From: Micromonospora echinospora
Lineage (GTDB): Bacteria; Actinomycetota; Actinomycetes; Mycobacteriales; Micromonosporaceae
Direction of reading: 5' to 3'
Assembly: GCF_014203425.1 (NCBI RefSeq)
Contig: NZ_JACHJC010000001.1
Span: 6,465,501-6,529,500, forward strand
Length of the DNA stretch: 64,000 bases
In this document: in pieces, positions 18,424-27,253 of the stretch
Layout: every line of letters starts with the position of its first letter
How positions within the stretch are numbered: the stretch's first letter is position 1
The notes under the pieces: generated by a model
What the model was told of the DNA's origin: nothing
What the model saw: the letters and a program-made list of their open reading frames with translations, nothing else
The model's database searches: none
Position numbers and translations under genes: made by a program

Positions 18424-18632
18424 GAAGGGGATACCACCACCACCCCGAAGTGGAGAGGATCAAGGAAGGGGGTACCACCACCTCCCGGAACTGGTGTCGA
18501 TCAAGCGCGGAGGATGCCGCCACGTGCCCCGAAGTGGCGTGGATCAGGAAGGAGGAAGCCGCCACGTGCGCCGAAGAGGCGTGGATCAGGGAGGTGGGAT
18601 GCCGCCACCTCCCCGAAGTGGCGGCGATCAGG
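18389..18632. repeat. Tandem array of six 41-43 bp half elements
   Basis: Units begin at 18389, 18430, 18471, 18513, 18555 and 18598 (periods 41, 41, 42, 42, 43). Typical unit: GATGCC, then a (C/G)CCACCTCCCCGAAGTGG-like core, then a WGGATCA(A)GG tail. Units diverge at single positions but keep length and the near-palindromic core. There are no spacers of unique sequence, so it is not a CRISPR. Confidence 0.85.
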
Positions 18633-18761
18633 GCGGAGAAGGCCCTCGAAGTGAGGTCCGGGAGGGATGCGCGGAGCCCTCGTGAGGTCCAGCAGAGTGT
18701 GCGTCGGCAAAGGGCCCCGGAAGGTGTGAATCGGGCCGGGGAAGCCGCCGGGACGGAGAGA

Positions 18762-19811
18762 TCAGGCCAGGTCGAGGGAACGCGCGGCGGCCAGCGCGTC
18801 GTTGGCGATGGTCACCGGCGCGGGCGCGGTCGAGATGGCCCACTCCGGGTCCTTCAGACCGTGCCCGGTGACCGTGCACACCACCCGCGAACCGGCCGGC
18901 ACCTTGCCGGCGGCAGCCTGCTGGAGCAGGCCGGCGATGCTCGCCGCGCTGCCCAGCTCCACGAAGACGCCCACCTCGCGGGCCAGCAGACGGTACGCCG
19001 AAAGGATCTCCCGGTCGGTGACCGCGGAGATCAGTCCGCCGGAGGCGTCCCGCGCGTCGATGGCCTTCGTCCAGCTCGCCGGGTTGCCGATCCGGATGGC
19101 GGTGGCGATCGTCGACGGCTCCGGCACCACCTGGCCGGTGACGATGGGGGCCGCGCCGGCGGCCTGGAAGCCGTACATCCGGGGGGCCTTCGTGGCGTTG
19201 CCGTCGCGCAGGTCCTCGGAGTAGCCCATCCAGTACGCGGTGATGTTGCCGGCGTTGCCGACCGGCAGGCAGTGAATGTCTGGCGCGTCGCCGAGCGCCT
19301 CGACGATCTCGAAGGCGGCGGTCTTCTGCCCGTGCAGCCGGTCGATGTTGACGGAGTTGACCAGCGCGACCGGGTAGTCCTGGGCGAGCTTGCCGGCCAG
19401 CCCGAGGCAGTCGTCGAAGTTGCCCTGCACCTGGAGCAGCTTCGCGCCGTGCACGAGCGCCTGAGCCAGCTTGCCCAGCGCGATCTTGCCCTGCGGCACC
19501 AGCACCGCGCAGGTGATCCCGGCGCGGGCCGCGTACGCGGCGGCGGAGGCGCTGGTGTTGCCGGTGGACGCGCAGATGATCGCCTTGTCACCGGCCTCGA
19601 CGGCCTTGGAGACGGCGACCGTCATGCCCCGGTCCTTGAACGAGCCGGTCGGGTTGGCTCCCTCGACCTTGAGCCAGACGTCCGCGCCGACCCGGGCGGA
19701 GAGCACCGGCGCCGGCAGCAGCGGCGTGTTGCCCTCGTGCAGGGTGACGACGGGAGTCGCGTCGGTGACCGGCAGCCGGTCCCGGTACGCCTCGATCAGT
19801 CCCCGCCACAT
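18762..19811 (-). CDS. thrC: Threonine synthase
   Basis: PLP enzyme converting O-phosphohomoserine to L-threonine. 349 aa from the ATG at 19811 ([13 protein letters not shown]), which has GAGGAG upstream; the frame stays open further 5' but lacks family similarity. The PLP lysine is in [11 protein letters not shown] (near 60), and [17 protein letters not shown] and the phosphate-binding GNAGN loop are present. It follows hom by 112 bp on the same strand. The third gene of the pathway, thrB, lies 6.6 kb further downstream beyond the repeat field. Confidence 0.96.
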   Translation of the reverse strand: MWRGLIEAYRDRLPVTDATPVVTLHEGNTPLLPAPVLSARVGADVWLKVEGANPTGSFKDRGMTVAVSKAVEAGDKAIICASTGNTSASAAAYAARAGITCAVLVPQGKIALGKLAQALVHGAKLLQVQGNFDDCLGLAGKLAQDYPVALVNSVNIDRLHGQKTAAFEIVEALGDAPDIHCLPVGNAGNITAYWMGYSEDLRDGNATKAPRMYGFQAAGAAPIVTGQVVPEPSTIATAIRIGNPASWTKAIDARDASGGLISAVTDREILSAYRLLAREVGVFVELGSAASIAGLLQQAAAGKVPAGSRVVCTVTGHGLKDPEWAISTAPAPVTIANDALAAARSLDLA

Positions 19812-19923
19812 GTCGCGCTCCTCGCCTCTGTCGCCCCGCTCCGGGGCCTGCCAACAGCGTGGACCAGCCTGCCCGGCCGGCCACCGGCACACCCTGCCTT
19901 AACCATCAGGCGGGACGCCCGGG

Positions 19924-21228
19924 TTACGCGCCGCCCTCCACCCGCAGCACGCTCGTCACCGAGCGGACGATGTCCAGTCCGCGCAGCTCCCGGACGGTGG
20001 CCGCGAGCGCAGCGTCGGGCGCGACGTGGGTGACGATAACCAGTTCCGCGTCGCCGCCGGCCGGGCCCTGCCGGACCGTGGCGATGGACACCTCGTGCCG
20101 GGCGAAGACACCCGCCACCCCGGCCAGCACGCCCGGGCGGTCGGTCACGTCGAGGCTGATGTGGTAGCGGGTGAGCGCCTCGCCCATCGGCCGCACCGGC
20201 AGGTCGGCGTACGCCGACTCGCTCGCCGCGCGTACCCCGGCGAGGCGGTTGCGGGCCACCGCCACCACGTCGCCGAGCACCGCGCTGGCGGTCGGCGCGC
20301 CACCGGCGCCCCGGCCGTAGAACATGAGCTGCCCGGCCGCGTCGGCCTCGACGAACACCGCGTTGAACGCGTCGCCCACGCTGGCGAGCGGGTGCGTCAG
20401 CGGGATCATCGCCGGGTGCACCCGGACGTTCACCGTCTCCCGGCCGCCCGGGTCGACGCCCCGGGCGGCGATGCAGAGCAGCTTGATCGTGCAGCCCATG
20501 GCCTTGGCGCTGGCCACGTCGGCGGCGGTCACCTCGGTGATGCCCTCGCGGTGCACGTCGGCGGCGGTCACCCGGGTGTGGAACGCCAGCGAGGCGAGGA
20601 TGGCGGCCTTGGCGGCGGCGTCGAAGCCCTCCACGTCGGCCGTCGGGTCGGCCTCCGCGTACCCCAGCTCGGTGGCCTCCTCCAGCGCCTCGGCGAAGCC
20701 GGCACCGGTGGCGTCCATGGCGGAGAGGATGAAGTTGGTGGTGCCGTTCACGATGCCGGTGACCCGGGTGATCCGGTCGCCGTGCAGCGACTCGCGCAGG
20801 GGGCGCAGCAGCGGGATCGCCCCGGCGACGCTCGCCTCGTAGTAGAGGTCGGCGCCACCCTCGGCGGCGGCGTCGTGCAGCGTCGCGCCGTCCTCGGCGA
20901 GCAGCGCCTTGTTGGCGGTGACCACGCTCTTGCCCGCGCGCAGCGCCTCGACCAGCCACCCGCGGGCCGGGTCGATGCCGCCGACAACCTCGACCACCAC
21001 GTCCACGTCGTCGCGTTTGACAAGCCCGAGCGCGTCGGTGGTGAACAGGGCCGGGTCGACCGGCAGGTCACCGCGGTCACGGCCGAGCCGGCGTACGGCG
21101 ATCCCGGCGATCTCCAGCGGGGCGCCGATCCGGGCGGCGAGGTCGGCCGACTGCTCGTGCAGCAGCCGGACCACGTCGCTACCGACCGTGCCACAGCCGA
21201 GCAGCGCCAAGCGAACCGGTGAGGTCAT
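19924..21228 (-). CDS. hom: Homoserine dehydrogenase with ACT domain
   Basis: Reduces aspartate semialdehyde to homoserine, the branch point to threonine and methionine. 434 aa: NAD(P) Rossmann fold with LALLGCGTVGSDVVRLL (about 7-23), catalytic domain with ANKALLAEDG and GIVNGTTNFIL, and a C-terminal ACT domain (about 350-430, YHISLDVTDRPGVLAGVAGVF) of the kind through which threonine feeds back. The ATG overlaps the lysA stop by 4 bp (ATGA), so the two are translationally coupled. Confidence 0.96.
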   Translation of the reverse strand: MTSPVRLALLGCGTVGSDVVRLLHEQSADLAARIGAPLEIAGIAVRRLGRDRGDLPVDPALFTTDALGLVKRDDVDVVVEVVGGIDPARGWLVEALRAGKSVVTANKALLAEDGATLHDAAAEGGADLYYEASVAGAIPLLRPLRESLHGDRITRVTGIVNGTTNFILSAMDATGAGFAEALEEATELGYAEADPTADVEGFDAAAKAAILASLAFHTRVTAADVHREGITEVTAADVASAKAMGCTIKLLCIAARGVDPGGRETVNVRVHPAMIPLTHPLASVGDAFNAVFVEADAAGQLMFYGRGAGGAPTASAVLGDVVAVARNRLAGVRAASESAYADLPVRPMGEALTRYHISLDVTDRPGVLAGVAGVFARHEVSIATVRQGPAGGDAELVIVTHVAPDAALAATVRELRGLDIVRSVTSVLRVEGGA

Positions 21229-22610
21229 CCCACATCCAATGCCAGCAGGTCGTCTTCGGTCTCCCGGCGGACGATCAGCCGCGCCCGACCGTCACGGACG
21301 GCGACGACCGGGGGCCGCGGGACATGGTTGTAGTTGCTGGCCATGCTCCGGCAGTACGCCCCGGTGCCGGGCACCGCAACAAGATCTCCGGGCTGCACGT
21401 CGGCGGGCAGGAATTCATCCTTCACCACGATGTCCCCGGACTCACAATGCTTTCCCACCACGCGGGCGAGCATCGGCTGCGCGGACGACGTGCGATTCGC
21501 CATCGTCGCCGAGTACGAGGCGTCGTAGAGCGCGGTACGGATGTTGTCGCTCATCCCGCCGTCCACGCTCACGTACGTGCGCAGGCCGTCCACGTCCTTG
21601 ACGGTTCCGACCCCGTAGAGCGTGAACACGGCCGGGCCGACGATCGCCCGGCCCGGCTCGACCGACAGATGCGGCACGGCCAGGTTCTCCGCCGCGCACT
21701 CCCCGTCGACGATCTTGCGCAGCCGCTTCGCCAGCTCGTGCGGCGACGCCGGGTCGTCCTGGGTGGTGTACGCGATGCCGAAGCCGCCGCCCAGGTCCAG
21801 CTCGGGCAGCTCCACGCCCCGGGCGTCGCGGATCTGCGACTGCAGGGCGAGCACCCGGCGGGCGGAGACCTCGAAGCCGCTGGCGTCGAAGATCTGCGAG
21901 CCGATGTGCGAGTGCAGGCCGCGCAGCTCCAGCACGTCCTCGTCGAGGATCTTGAACGCGGCCGCGGCGGCGGCCCCGCCCGCGAGCGAAAAGCCGAACT
22001 TCTGGTCCTCGTGCGCGGTGGCGATGAACTCGTGGGTGTGTGCCTCCACGCCCACGGTGACCCGGACCAGCACCTTCGGGCGTACCCCGCGCTCGCGGGC
22101 CAGCTCGGAGAGCCGGTCGATCTCGGTGAACGAGTCGACGATGATCCGGCCCACCCCGGCGTCGACCGCCCGGGTCAGCTCCGCCACCGACTTGTTGTTG
22201 CCGTGGAAGCCCATCCGCTCCGGCGGCATCCCGGCCGACAACGCCGTGGCCAGCTCGCCGCCCGTGCAGACGTCGAGGAACAGGCCCTCCTCGGCGATCA
22301 TCCGGACCACCGCGCGGCAGAGGAACGCCTTGCCGGCGTAGTAGACGTCCGCGTCCGGGAAGGCCGCGCGGAACTCGCGGCAGCGCTCGCGCAGGTCGTC
22401 CTCGTCCAGCACGTACGCCGGGGTGCCGTACTCGGCGGCCAGGTCGCGGACGTCCAGGCCCGCGACGGTGAGCGCGCCGGCCGGGCCGCGCGCGACGTTG
22501 CGCGGCCACAGCTGCGGCACCAGGGCGTTGACGTCGACCGGGGGACGCAGCCAGGCCGGCCCCCGGCTGCCGATCTCGCCGTGCAGCGCTCCTGCCTCGT
22601 GTGCCCGCAT
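21225..22610 (-). CDS. lysA: Diaminopimelate decarboxylase
   Basis: Last step of lysine synthesis: meso-diaminopimelate to L-lysine plus CO2, PLP-dependent. 461 aa from the ATG at 22610 (MRAHEAGALHGEIG). The PLP lysine lies in YYAGKAFLCRA (about 93-103), with HSHIGSQ, the glycine loop LDLGGGFGI and the C-terminal dimer motif CESGDIVVKD. It sits 4 bp after argS and overlaps hom, giving argS-lysA-hom, a standard actinobacterial order. Confidence 0.96.
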   Translation of the reverse strand: MRAHEAGALHGEIGSRGPAWLRPPVDVNALVPQLWPRNVARGPAGALTVAGLDVRDLAAEYGTPAYVLDEDDLRERCREFRAAFPDADVYYAGKAFLCRAVVRMIAEEGLFLDVCTGGELATALSAGMPPERMGFHGNNKSVAELTRAVDAGVGRIIVDSFTEIDRLSELARERGVRPKVLVRVTVGVEAHTHEFIATAHEDQKFGFSLAGGAAAAAAFKILDEDVLELRGLHSHIGSQIFDASGFEVSARRVLALQSQIRDARGVELPELDLGGGFGIAYTTQDDPASPHELAKRLRKIVDGECAAENLAVPHLSVEPGRAIVGPAVFTLYGVGTVKDVDGLRTYVSVDGGMSDNIRTALYDASYSATMANRTSSAQPMLARVVGKHCESGDIVVKDEFLPADVQPGDLVAVPGTGAYCRSMASNYNHVPRPPVVAVRDGRARLIVRRETEDDLLALDVG

Positions 22611-22614
22611 GCCG

Positions 22615-24282
22615 TTACATCCGCTCCGGCGCGGACACCCCGAGCAGGCGCAGACCGTTGGCGATGACCACCCGGGTGGCGTCGTTGAGCCAGAGCCGGG
22701 CCCGGTGGGTGTCGGTGATCTCCTCGTCGCCCTGCGGGGCGATCCGGCAGTTGTCGTAGAACCGGTGGTACGCCTGCGCGACGCTCTCCTCCAGGTAGCG
22801 CGCCACCCGGTGCGGCTCGCGCAGCTCGGCGGCGGTGGCCACCACCGCGGGGAACTCCGCGAGCGCCTTGAGCAGCTCGTTCTCCTTGTCGTGGCCGAGC
22901 AGCTCGGGCTGGAACGCGGCGGCGTCACCCCGGGTCAGCCCGATCTCGGCCGCGTTGCGGGCCACCCCGGCGGTCCGGGCGGCGACGTACTGGACGTAGT
23001 AGACCGGGTTGTCGTTCTTGGCCCGCGTCCACAGCTCCACGTCGATGTCGATGGGCGAGTCGGCCGAGTAGCGGGCCAGCGCGTACCGGGCCGCGTCCAC
23101 GCCGATCGCGTCGACCAGGTCCTCCAGCGTGACCACGGTGCCGGCCCGCTTGCTCATCCGCACCGGGGCGCCGTCACGGACCAGGTTGACCAGCTGGCCG
23201 ATGAGGATCTCCAGGTTGCGCGCCGGGTCGTCGCCGAAGCAGGCCGACATCGCCTTCATCCGGCCGATGTAGCCGTGGTGGTCCGCGCCCAGCATGATCA
23301 CGACACGGTCGAAGCCGCGCTCCCGCTTGTTCAGGTAGTAGGCGCAGTCGGCGGCGAAGTACGTCCACTCGCCGTTGGACTTGCGCAGCACCCGGTCCTT
23401 GTCGTCGCCGAACTCGGTGGTGCGCAGCCAGGTCGCGCCCTCGGACTCGAAGACGTGACCCTGCTCCCGCAGCCGGGCCAGCGCCGCGTCCAGCGCGCCC
23501 TGGTCGTGCAGGTCCTTCTCGTTGAAGTAGGTGTCGAACTCCACCCCGAAGTCGCGCAGCGAGGACTTGATCTCGGCGAACATGAGCTGGACGCCCTCGG
23601 TCCGGAACACCGCCTCGGCGGCGTCCGGGGCGAGGTCGAGCACGTCCGGCCGGCGGCGGACCACCTCGGCGGCGATCTCGGCGATGTACGCGCCGCCGTA
23701 GCCGTCCTCCGGCGCGGGCTCGCCCTGCGCGGCGGCCAGCAGCGAGCGGGCGAACCTGTCGATCTGGGAGCCGGCGTCGTTGAAGTAGTACTCCGTGCCG
23801 ACGTCGGCGCCGGTGGCGCGCAGCAGACGGCTGAGCGCGTCGCCGACCGCCGCCCAGCGGACCCCGCCGATGTGCACCGGGCCGGTCGGGTTCGCCGAGA
23901 CGAACTCCAGGTTGATCCGCTGCCCGGCGAGGGTGTCGCTGCTCCCGTACGCCGGGCCGGCCTCGACGATGACCTTGGCGAGCTGGCCGGCGGCGGCCGC
24001 GTCGAGGCGGACGTTCAGGAAGCCCGGCCCGGCGATCTCCACCGATTTGATCCCCGGCGCCTTGGCCAGCTCGTCGGCCAGCGCGGTGGCCAGCTCCCGC
24101 GGCGGTACGCCGACCTTCTTGCTGAGCTGCAGCGCCAGCGTCGAGGCGTAGTCGCCGTGATCGGGATTACGGGGTCGCTCGACGGTGGTCTGCGCGGGCA
24201 GCGCGGCGCGGTCCAGCCCTCGCTCGTCGAAGACGGCGTGGGCTGCGGCGAGGACGACCTCGGCGAGTTCTGCGGGAGTCAC
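22615..24282 (-). CDS. argS: Arginyl-tRNA synthetase
   Basis: Class I aminoacyl-tRNA synthetase of 555 aa charging tRNA-Arg. The HIGH signature appears as HIGG in [13 protein letters not shown] (about 132-144), and [16 protein letters not shown] carries a KMSKS-like loop. The ArgRS additional N-terminal domain (about 1-100) and the C-terminal anticodon-binding DALR domain are present. GTG start at 24282. First gene of the leftward argS-lysA-hom set, divergent from the DUF3105 gene across 99 bp. Confidence 0.97.
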   Translation of the reverse strand: MTPAELAEVVLAAAHAVFDERGLDRAALPAQTTVERPRNPDHGDYASTLALQLSKKVGVPPRELATALADELAKAPGIKSVEIAGPGFLNVRLDAAAAGQLAKVIVEAGPAYGSSDTLAGQRINLEFVSANPTGPVHIGGVRWAAVGDALSRLLRATGADVGTEYYFNDAGSQIDRFARSLLAAAQGEPAPEDGYGGAYIAEIAAEVVRRRPDVLDLAPDAAEAVFRTEGVQLMFAEIKSSLRDFGVEFDTYFNEKDLHDQGALDAALARLREQGHVFESEGATWLRTTEFGDDKDRVLRKSNGEWTYFAADCAYYLNKRERGFDRVVIMLGADHHGYIGRMKAMSACFGDDPARNLEILIGQLVNLVRDGAPVRMSKRAGTVVTLEDLVDAIGVDAARYALARYSADSPIDIDVELWTRAKNDNPVYYVQYVAARTAGVARNAAEIGLTRGDAAAFQPELLGHDKENELLKALAEFPAVVATAAELREPHRVARYLEESVAQAYHRFYDNCRIAPQGDEEITDTHRARLWLNDATRVVIANGLRLLGVSAPERM

Positions 24283-24381
24283 TGATCCATGTTATCGGGG
24301 GTAGACTCGGGCACCGCGGGAGCGACCCAGCATGTGAACCGGCCCCGCGGTCCCCCTGACCGACCGACCTGACGAGGCACG

Positions 24382-25230
24382 ATGAGCATCAGCACCCCGG
24401 GCGGCCCGGAGCGCCGTCCCACCGTGGTCAGCACCGGCAAGAAGCCGGCGGCCGGCCGGCCCGCGGCTGCCGACAAGCCCGCCGACAAGCCCGCCGCGAA
24501 GGCCGGCGCGGGCAAGGCCGGGGGTGGCAAGGGCACGCCACGGCCCGGTGCCGGCGGCAAGGGCCGCAAGCCGATCGCCCCGGTGAAGGTCAGCCAGGGT
24601 CGCTCGTGGGGCCCGATCGCCCTCTTCGTCGCGGTCGGCGTGCTGGCCGTGGGCATCGTCGGCGCCGGCGCCTGGGCGGTCTACCAGGGCGGCCAGCCGT
24701 GGGAGAAGCGGGCCCAGGCGATCGACGGCATCGTGGACTACCGCGAGAAGGACAAGGACCTGGTCAAGGGCGGCAACCACCAGCCCGGCGCGATCAAGTA
24801 CGACGTCCTCCCGCCGGTCGGCGGCCCGCACAACCAGGCCTGGCAGAACTGCATGGGTGACGTCTACGACGCCCCGATCGCCAACGAGCACGCGGTGCAC
24901 AGCCTGGAGCACGGCACGGTCTGGGTCACCTACCGCCCGGACCTGCCCGCCGACCAGGTGGAGAAGCTCAAGAGCAAGGTGCAGGGCAAGGAGAAGCTGA
25001 TGCTCAGCCCGTTCGAAGGGCTGGACAAGCCGATCTCGCTGCAGGCCTGGGGCTACCAGCTCAAGGTCGACAACGCCGACGACGGCCGCATCGACGACTT
25101 CATCAAGACGCTGCGGGTGAACGCCTCGATCGAGGGCCCGAACGCGCTCTGCGACCAGGGCATCACGGCCACCGGCACCTCGCCGCGCGACAACCTGCAG
25201 AACACCATGCCCCAGCAGCCCACCCAGTAA
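24382..25230 (+). CDS. DUF3105 membrane-anchored extracytoplasmic protein
   Basis: 282 aa: a Lys/Pro/Ala/Gly-rich disordered N-terminus (1-70), one membrane span (about 74-98, GPIALFVAVGVLAVGIVGAG), then an extracytoplasmic DUF3105 domain. The domain has the family's conserved patches GGPHNQAWQNCMG and NEHAVHSLEHGTVWVTY, rich in His, Cys and Glu and suited to metal binding. ATG at 24382. It is 13 bp upstream of a DUF305 gene, whose family includes the copper-binding protein CopM; a shared periplasm-side metal role is an inference. Confidence 0.88.
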   Translation: MSISTPGGPERRPTVVSTGKKPAAGRPAAADKPADKPAAKAGAGKAGGGKGTPRPGAGGKGRKPIAPVKVSQGRSWGPIALFVAVGVLAVGIVGAGAWAVYQGGQPWEKRAQAIDGIVDYREKDKDLVKGGNHQPGAIKYDVLPPVGGPHNQAWQNCMGDVYDAPIANEHAVHSLEHGTVWVTYRPDLPADQVEKLKSKVQGKEKLMLSPFEGLDKPISLQAWGYQLKVDNADDGRIDDFIKTLRVNASIEGPNALCDQGITATGTSPRDNLQNTMPQQPTQ

Positions 25231-25243
25231 GGACGACACCGCG

Positions 25244-25918
25244 ATGACCGCTCCGGTGACCACCGACAGCGAGCTGGACGAGGCTCCGGCCGCCGACCAG
25301 GGCGGCCGGGGGGCGATGCGCCGCTACGGCCTGCCGGCGGTGGTCGCCGCCCTCGTGGTCGGGCTGCTCCTCGGGTACGCCGGCGGTCTGCTCACCCCGA
25401 CGCTGACCCGGCCCGGTGAGAACTCGGCGGAGGCCGGGTTCGCCCGGGACATGACCGCCCACCACAACCAGGCCGTGGCCATGGGCCTGCTGGCGTTCAA
25501 CCAGGGCCAGGACCCGGAGGTACGCCAGGTCGGCGTCGACATCGCCACCGGCCAGCAGGGCGAGATCGGCACCATGCAGACCTGGCTACGGTCCTGGAAG
25601 CTGGACCCGACCGGTGAGCAGGCGCCGATGGCGTGGATGTCGGACGGCGGCGGGCTGGTGAAGAACGGCCTGATGCCGGGCATGGCCACCCCGGAGGAGA
25701 TGGCGAAGCTGCGCGCCGCGAGCGGCCGCGAGTTCGACGTGCTCTTCCTCCAGATGATGATCCGCCACCACATCGGCGGGGTGCACATGATCGACGGCAT
25801 CCTCGACCAGGGGCGCGACGACGACGTGCTGGCGGTCGCGCAGATCATGAAGAACACCCAGCAGAACGACCTGACCAACCTGAGCGCGGCGCTGAAGCGC
25901 CTGGGCGGCACCCCGTAA
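25244..25918 (+). CDS. DUF305 family protein (CopM-like), membrane-anchored
   Basis: 224 aa with one N-terminal membrane span (about 28-48) and two copies of the ferritin-like DUF305 signature: DMTAHHNQAVAMG (about 69) and MMIRHHIGGVHMID (about 173). The paired His and Met residues are the family's presumed metal ligands. It lies 13 bp after the DUF3105 gene, so an operon is clear, and a long hairpin follows. Cyanobacterial CopM binds copper; the metal here is not shown by sequence. Confidence 0.9.
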   Translation: MTAPVTTDSELDEAPAADQGGRGAMRRYGLPAVVAALVVGLLLGYAGGLLTPTLTRPGENSAEAGFARDMTAHHNQAVAMGLLAFNQGQDPEVRQVGVDIATGQQGEIGTMQTWLRSWKLDPTGEQAPMAWMSDGGGLVKNGLMPGMATPEEMAKLRAASGREFDVLFLQMMIRHHIGGVHMIDGILDQGRDDDVLAVAQIMKNTQQNDLTNLSAALKRLGGTP

Positions 25919-25942
25919 CACCCGCCGCCCCGCCCAATCCCC

Positions 25943-25978
25943 GAGGCCCGGTCCCCCTTCCCAGGGGCACCGGGCCTC
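25943..25978 (+). terminator. Hairpin terminator after the DUF3105-DUF305 operon
   Basis: Arms GAGGCCCGGT (25943-25952) and ACCGGGCCTC (25969-25978) are perfect, and an inner CCCCT/AGGGG stem extends them, 24 bases after the stop. Confidence 0.88.
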
Positions 25979-26023
25979 ACCCGTCCCGCCCCGCCCCGCC
26001 CCGGCCCGGCCCGGCCCGGCCCG

Positions 26024-26095
26024 GCGATCTTGCAGTTACTGCCCCGACCATGCCGGATTCGCCCCGTTACGCGGGGGCCGCAAGTGCAAGATCGC
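26024..26095. repeat. GCGATCTTGCA inverted repeat
   Basis: Arms GCGATCTTGCAGTT (26024-26037) and AAGTGCAAGATCGC (26082-26095) match at 13 of 14 positions across a 44-base spacer. Same plan as 5117-5171: a GATC-containing outer end and one internal mismatch. Confidence 0.65.
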
Positions 26096-26219
26096 GGGAG
26101 GATGGGCGAGGACGGCCCGGGGGTCGGCCCGACAGGGCATCCCCGCCCGCCTCTCGCGTCCGCGCTCCCGGGTCCGTGCTTGATCGACACCTGTTCGGGG
26201 AGGTGGCGGTATCCCCATT

Positions 26220-26300
26220 CTTGATCCACGCCAGCTCGGGGAGGTGGCGCGGTCAGGGTGGGCGGGATGCAGCCACTTCGGCGAGGTGGAGTCGATCAAG
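26220..26300. repeat. 81-bp inverted-repeat element, copy 4 (reverse orientation)
   Basis: Exactly 81 bp from CTTGATC to GATCAAG. Read on the minus strand it gives CTTGATCGACTCCACC followed by the CTGCATCC middle, close to copies 2 and 3. An additional half element precedes it at about 26179-26214. Confidence 0.85.
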
Positions 26301-26413
26301 AACGGGGTGATGTGTTCGGGCGGGCGGGCCGATCGAGGTGGGACGGAATGGCCGCGTCGAGGGTGGGGTGATGCGGGATGAGGGGTTTGTAACGGTTTGG
26401 GGTTAACGGGTCA

Positions 26414-27178
26414 TTGTGGGGGTTGGAGAGTTTTCTACCCACATATCGTGACCAGTTGCGATTCGGGCTCGTTGCCCAAGACGTGGGGGTTGCACTCAGA
26501 GACGCAGGGCGGTCGGTGACCAGCTGGTGCCGACGCCACACCATCGGCGGTGACGGAGCGGTGGCAGCCGTCCGTCGCGGACTGCGGCAGGGCGAGCCGG
26601 GAACGCTCAGCCGCGAACAGGAACTCGAACTGATCGACGTGCTCCGGGGCGTCCACCCCGACGAGTTCGGCCTCGACGAGGAGCTCTGGACACGGCAGAG
26701 CCTGACCGACCTCATCGAGCGCCGGTTCGGGCTGACGATGGACGCCGGCACCGTCGGGGCGTACCTGCGGGCCTGGGGGCTCGGGCCGCGCGAGCCGCGC
26801 GAGCGGGCCTGCGGCCTGTGCGTCAGCGCGGTCGAGCGCTGGGTACGCAGCGAGTACCCGGCGATCACGCGGGCGGCCCAGGAGCACGCCGCCGAGGTCT
26901 ACTGGATCGGCCGGGTACGCCTGCGCGGCACCATGCCCGCTGCCGACGTGGTCTCGGCGGTCTCCTCGCGGGGACGGGTGCGGTTCATGGTCACCACGCC
27001 GTCGGTGGACCCGCCGCTGCCCCGGGACTTCGTGCTGCGGCTCAGCGGCGCCGAGGAACGCACGGTGCACCTGATAGTGGACGGCTCGTGGCCGCGCAAC
27101 GAGTGGCCCCGCCGGCTGCCCCGGCGCGTCGTGCTGCACCCGCTGCCGAGCTGCGGTCGCGCCGTCGCCGCCGCCTGA
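26414..27178 (+). CDS. IS630-transposase-derived winged-helix protein lacking the DDE core
   Basis: Up to 254 aa. The segment LSREQELELIDVLRGVHPDE followed by LDEELWTRQSLTDLIERRFG, TVGAYLRAWGLGP and SEYPAITRAAQEHAAEVYW is the winged-helix and linker region typical of IS630-family transposases. Where a transposase has the first catalytic Asp (WxDE after the YW), this protein reads YWIGRVRLRG; no later DDE motif is visible, and the C-terminal 90 residues form a different short beta-rich end. There are no terminal inverted repeats or TA target duplication around it. The start is uncertain: TTG 26414 is maximal, GTG 26483 possible. Probably a domesticated DNA-binding protein; function unknown. 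Confidence 0.7.
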   Translation: MWGLESFLPTYRDQLRFGLVAQDVGVALRDAGRSVTSWCRRHTIGGDGAVAAVRRGLRQGEPGTLSREQELELIDVLRGVHPDEFGLDEELWTRQSLTDLIERRFGLTMDAGTVGAYLRAWGLGPREPRERACGLCVSAVERWVRSEYPAITRAAQEHAAEVYWIGRVRLRGTMPAADVVSAVSSRGRVRFMVTTPSVDPPLPRDFVLRLSGAEERTVHLIVDGSWPRNEWPRRLPRRVVLHPLPSCGRAVAAA

Positions 27179-27253
27179 TCCGACGAAGATCGACTCGCGG
27201 GATACCGATTCGGTGATCCGGGAGGGGGTTTGCTACTCTTCTCGGGTCGCTGA

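Larger units (their letters stand above)
17669..18761. other. 1.1-kb gene-free repeat field between the RND gene and thrC
   Basis: No gene is supported; frames open through the region only because the repeats lack stops. It contains three 81-bp inverted-repeat elements (17788-17868, 18011-18091, 18343-18423), a six-unit tandem array (18389-18632), one isolated half unit at about 18098-18125, and intervening sequence that itself recurs. The block at about 17870-17940 matches, in reverse, about 26105-26165; the block at 18285-18330 matches, in reverse, about 26303-26350. The RND promoter must lie at the left edge. Confidence 0.85.
25919..26413. other. 495-bp intergenic region with terminator, simple repeat and dispersed repeats
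   Basis: In order: the operon terminator, a CCCCG/GGCCC microsatellite (about 25985-26024), a GATC-anchored inverted repeat (26024-26095), sequence matching in reverse the 18-kb repeat field (about 26105-26165), a half element (about 26179-26214), a full 81-bp element (26220-26300), reverse-matching flank (26303-26350), then an AT-richer stretch that should hold the promoter of the next gene. No gene is supported. Confidence 0.75.

Noticed and set aside
18389..18632. CRISPR-like array
   Set aside because: Units are contiguous and all parts are repeated with substitutions; there are no unique spacers and no cas genes.
17780..18685. Open frames of 240-300 codons through the repeat field, with recurring PKWSGSR/RSGVDQ peptides
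   Set aside because: The recurring peptides are translations of the DNA repeat in several frames on both strands; no frame has domain features.
26414..27178. An active IS630 insertion sequence
   Set aside because: No DDE residues, no terminal inverted repeats and no TA duplication visible.
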